Source: Acidisoma sp965199065 (GTDB taxonomy: Bacteria > Pseudomonadota > Alphaproteobacteria > Acetobacterales > Acetobacteraceae). From it: a DNA stretch of 64,000 bases. The notes under the pieces are model-generated. The model worked only from the letters and a program-made list of their open reading frames with translations. It was not told the DNA's origin and did not search any database. Shown here in pieces: positions 63,501 through 64,000 of this stretch. The stretch is taken from NCBI RefSeq assembly GCF_965199065.1, contig NZ_CBDAQN010000001.1, forward strand, positions 310,001 through 374,000, written 5' to 3'. Position 1 is the first letter of the stretch. Each line of letters opens with the position of its first letter. The position numbers and the translations under genes are program-made.

Positions 63501-63691
63501 AGCTGCGTAAGCCGCTGGGTTTTGCCATGGTCGGAGGCTTGCTGCTCAGCCAGGTGCTGACACTCTACACGACCCCGGTCATCTACCTTTACCTCGACCG
63601 GTTGCAGCACTTCCTGTCGCCGTCCCAGGGCAAGCAGCGGATGCCACGTTTGGCGGAGAAAATGGCGCCGGCCGCGAATAGCGCGGACTAG
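60554..63691 (+). CDS. RND efflux pump permease (HAE1/MdtB-C family)
   Basis: A 1045-residue, 12-helix proton-driven drug efflux pump. The N-terminus MSISTPFIRRPIATSLVAAAIFLVG and YPGASPETM are HAE1 hallmarks. Helix 4 carries the proton-relay Asp pair (ISVGFVVDDAIVMLENIVRH). The second half repeats the fold with LYESYILPLTILSTLPSAGVG and GIVKKNGIMMVDFA. Ligand range cannot be read. It forms a two-gene operon with the adaptor and ends at a strong hairpin at 63705-63740. Confidence 0.95.
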   Translation: MSISTPFIRRPIATSLVAAAIFLVGLAAYPLLPVAPLPNVTFPTLTVTAQYPGASPETMASTIATPLETEFGQMLPGLSQMTSVSVLGTTQITLQFDLSTDLGNAETLLLEAMNAAQGSLPKDMPSPPTFRAVNPADSPIMILAMQSDQAPITDVDSYAENIVEQQISQLPGVGEVLVGGQQTPAIRVQVDPARLAEMGLTMEDVRNVLTNVTVDDPKGSIDGPNRSYTIYNNDQLTTAPPYNNVIIAYRNGAPVRISDIGRAVSGPQNRELAAWTNGKRSVLLLVFKLPNANVIATADGIKKKLPALEAYFPPDIHLKVVSDRTLTIRASVNDVEFTLILAICLVVAVIFLFLRNVWATVIPSITIPVALVGTLAVMYICGFSLDNLSLMALTISVGFVVDDAIVMLENIVRHLENGMRPVDAALKGAGEIGFTIVSISFSLIAVFIPLLLMSGIVGRLFREFAITVSITIVISAIVSLTLTPMMGSRFLKSEEHNHGRIYNLVEGMFDAMLSFYKRTLDVALRFQFITLLIFIATVTLTVWLYIIIPKGFFPTQDTGIIIGITEVAQDASYDQIARLQQTVNRIVLHNPSVYSVVSSVGAGNGGQTGNDGRMYVTLKPWDQRKSGVMQVIGQLDKSMEAVPGIRLFMQPAQDVRVGARLTKTLYQYTIQDSDQTELNTWAPKILSQMRKLPMLADVTSDAQNAGTTETMTINREQAERFGIEPATIDNVLYDAFGQREVSQYFTGNKAYYVILEAKPNEFGKIDTLGKLYVDSSSGVAVPLSTLVTTTTVPVQPLAINHQSQFPSVTVSFNLKGNASLGDVVTKVDAMKASMGVPSTVEGSFQGTAQAFQASLSSEPILVLAALISVYIILGILYESYILPLTILSTLPSAGVGALLMLLMFGYQLTVIALIGIILLIGIVKKNGIMMVDFAINAERREGLSPHDAIRQACLLRFRPILMTTMAAMLSGLPLMLEGGAGSELRKPLGFAMVGGLLLSQVLTLYTTPVIYLYLDRLQHFLSPSQGKQRMPRLAEKMAPAANSAD

Positions 63692-63704
63692 GTCCGGAAC
63701 AAAG

Positions 63705-63740
63705 AAAAGGCCGGGATGCTTTCGCATCCCGGCCTTTTTT
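63705..63740. terminator. Bidirectional rho-independent terminator
   Basis: A 15-base stem (AAAAGGCCGGGATGC at 63705-63719 with GCATCCCGGCCTTTT at 63724-63738) around a TTTC loop, with a six-T run on the plus strand and a matching run of Ts on the minus strand. It sits between the RND pump and the convergent DUF2382 gene and can stop both. Confidence 0.92.
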
Positions 63741-63751
63741 GTCAGAACAAG

Positions 63752-64000
63752 TTAGCGGCGCGGCGTTACGGGTGCATCGCCCGGAACCTGCTCGACATCG
63801 ACTTCTTCCTTGCGAAGCGTGTCACGCACAGTCTCGACGCGATCCGTGGCTTCCTTGTGCAGCCGGATCTCCTCGGTGACATGGGCGGTCTTGGAAACAA
63901 CCGCCTCTTCCCGCGTCTCCGTCATCTCGATCGTGCGGTCGGTGAAGCTTCCAGCATCAGGCGTCATGGTGTCGCCCGTAACCGGCCGGCGCTCAAGCGT
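63752..64000 (-). CDS. DUF2382 (YsnF/AvaK) stress-related protein, C-terminal part
   Basis: Only the last 82 codons are in the window; the frame stays open to base 64000. The visible part (TLERRPVTGD, FTDRTIEMTETREEAVVSK, VTEEIRLHKEATDRVETVRDTLRKEEVDVEQ) is the typical end of a DUF2382 domain, a charged, repetitive fold common in general stress proteins. Function unknown. The real start lies outside the window. Confidence 0.75.
   Translation of the reverse strand, partial: TLERRPVTGDTMTPDAGSFTDRTIEMTETREEAVVSKTAHVTEEIRLHKEATDRVETVRDTLRKEEVDVEQVPGDAPVTPRR

Overview
The window is 64 kb of GC-rich, densely coding chromosomal DNA from an alphaproteobacterium. The gene set fits the Rhodospirillales/Acetobacteraceae side best: a GANTC-type CcrM methyltransferase, a long FtsZ with an alphaproteobacterial C-terminal peptide, an uninterrupted mraZ-to-ftsZ cluster with rnpB in front, and a dnaA-dnaN-recF-gyrB block behind rpsT. 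This placement is inference from gene content; there is no 16S rRNA gene in the window, and I saw no tRNA gene, CRISPR array or insertion sequence.

Layout. 1-2741 (minus): rod-shape operon mreB, a GFA-family zinc protein, mreC and the start of mreD. 2913-6248 (plus): scpB, tatB, tatC, serS. 6301-9145 (minus): a membrane GT-C type glycosyltransferase and a protein of the autotransporter heptosyltransferase (TibC/Aah) family. 9209-11070: a TauE/SafE exporter and a divergent SDR oxidoreductase. 11178-19211 (minus): mutM, rpsT, dnaA, dnaN, recF, gyrB. 19265-21707 (plus): ubiE, coaBC, dut. 21749-26440: a DUF2142 membrane protein, and divergent from it an ABC importer made of a double-domain permease and an ATPase with an extra C-terminal domain. 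26612-31172 (plus): a frameshifted aminotransferase, a zinc-ribbon protein, rnhB, ccrM and an AmpD-type amidase. 31203-31625: RNase P RNA. 31953-51059: the complete division and cell wall (dcw) cluster. 51133-57326: an MFS permease, a GT2 glycosyltransferase, glgX and treZ. 57373-59109: a LOV-domain (blue-light) histidine kinase divergent from a single-domain response regulator. 59297-63691: an RND efflux adaptor and pump. 63752-64000: the end of a DUF2382 stress protein.

How the genes work together. Three blocks share the job of coordinating growth and the cell cycle: mreBCD and the dcw cluster build and divide the wall, dnaA/dnaN/recF/gyrB run replication, and CcrM marks GANTC sites, three of which lie in the dnaA upstream region. 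The dcw cluster starts behind a sigma70-like promoter whose spacer and -10 are covered by four CCCAT/G boxes in 10-bp phase, the expected target of MraZ. From mraZ to ftsA almost every junction overlaps or is within about 12 bases, so translational coupling is likely.

The most notable accessory items are the LOV kinase with its divergent receiver, the orphan ABC importer, the TibC-like heptosyltransferase, the GFA gene inside mreBCD, a MutM whose last zinc cysteine is threonine, and the single-base frameshift in the aminotransferase. All functions are assigned from visible motifs and family knowledge; no searches were run.
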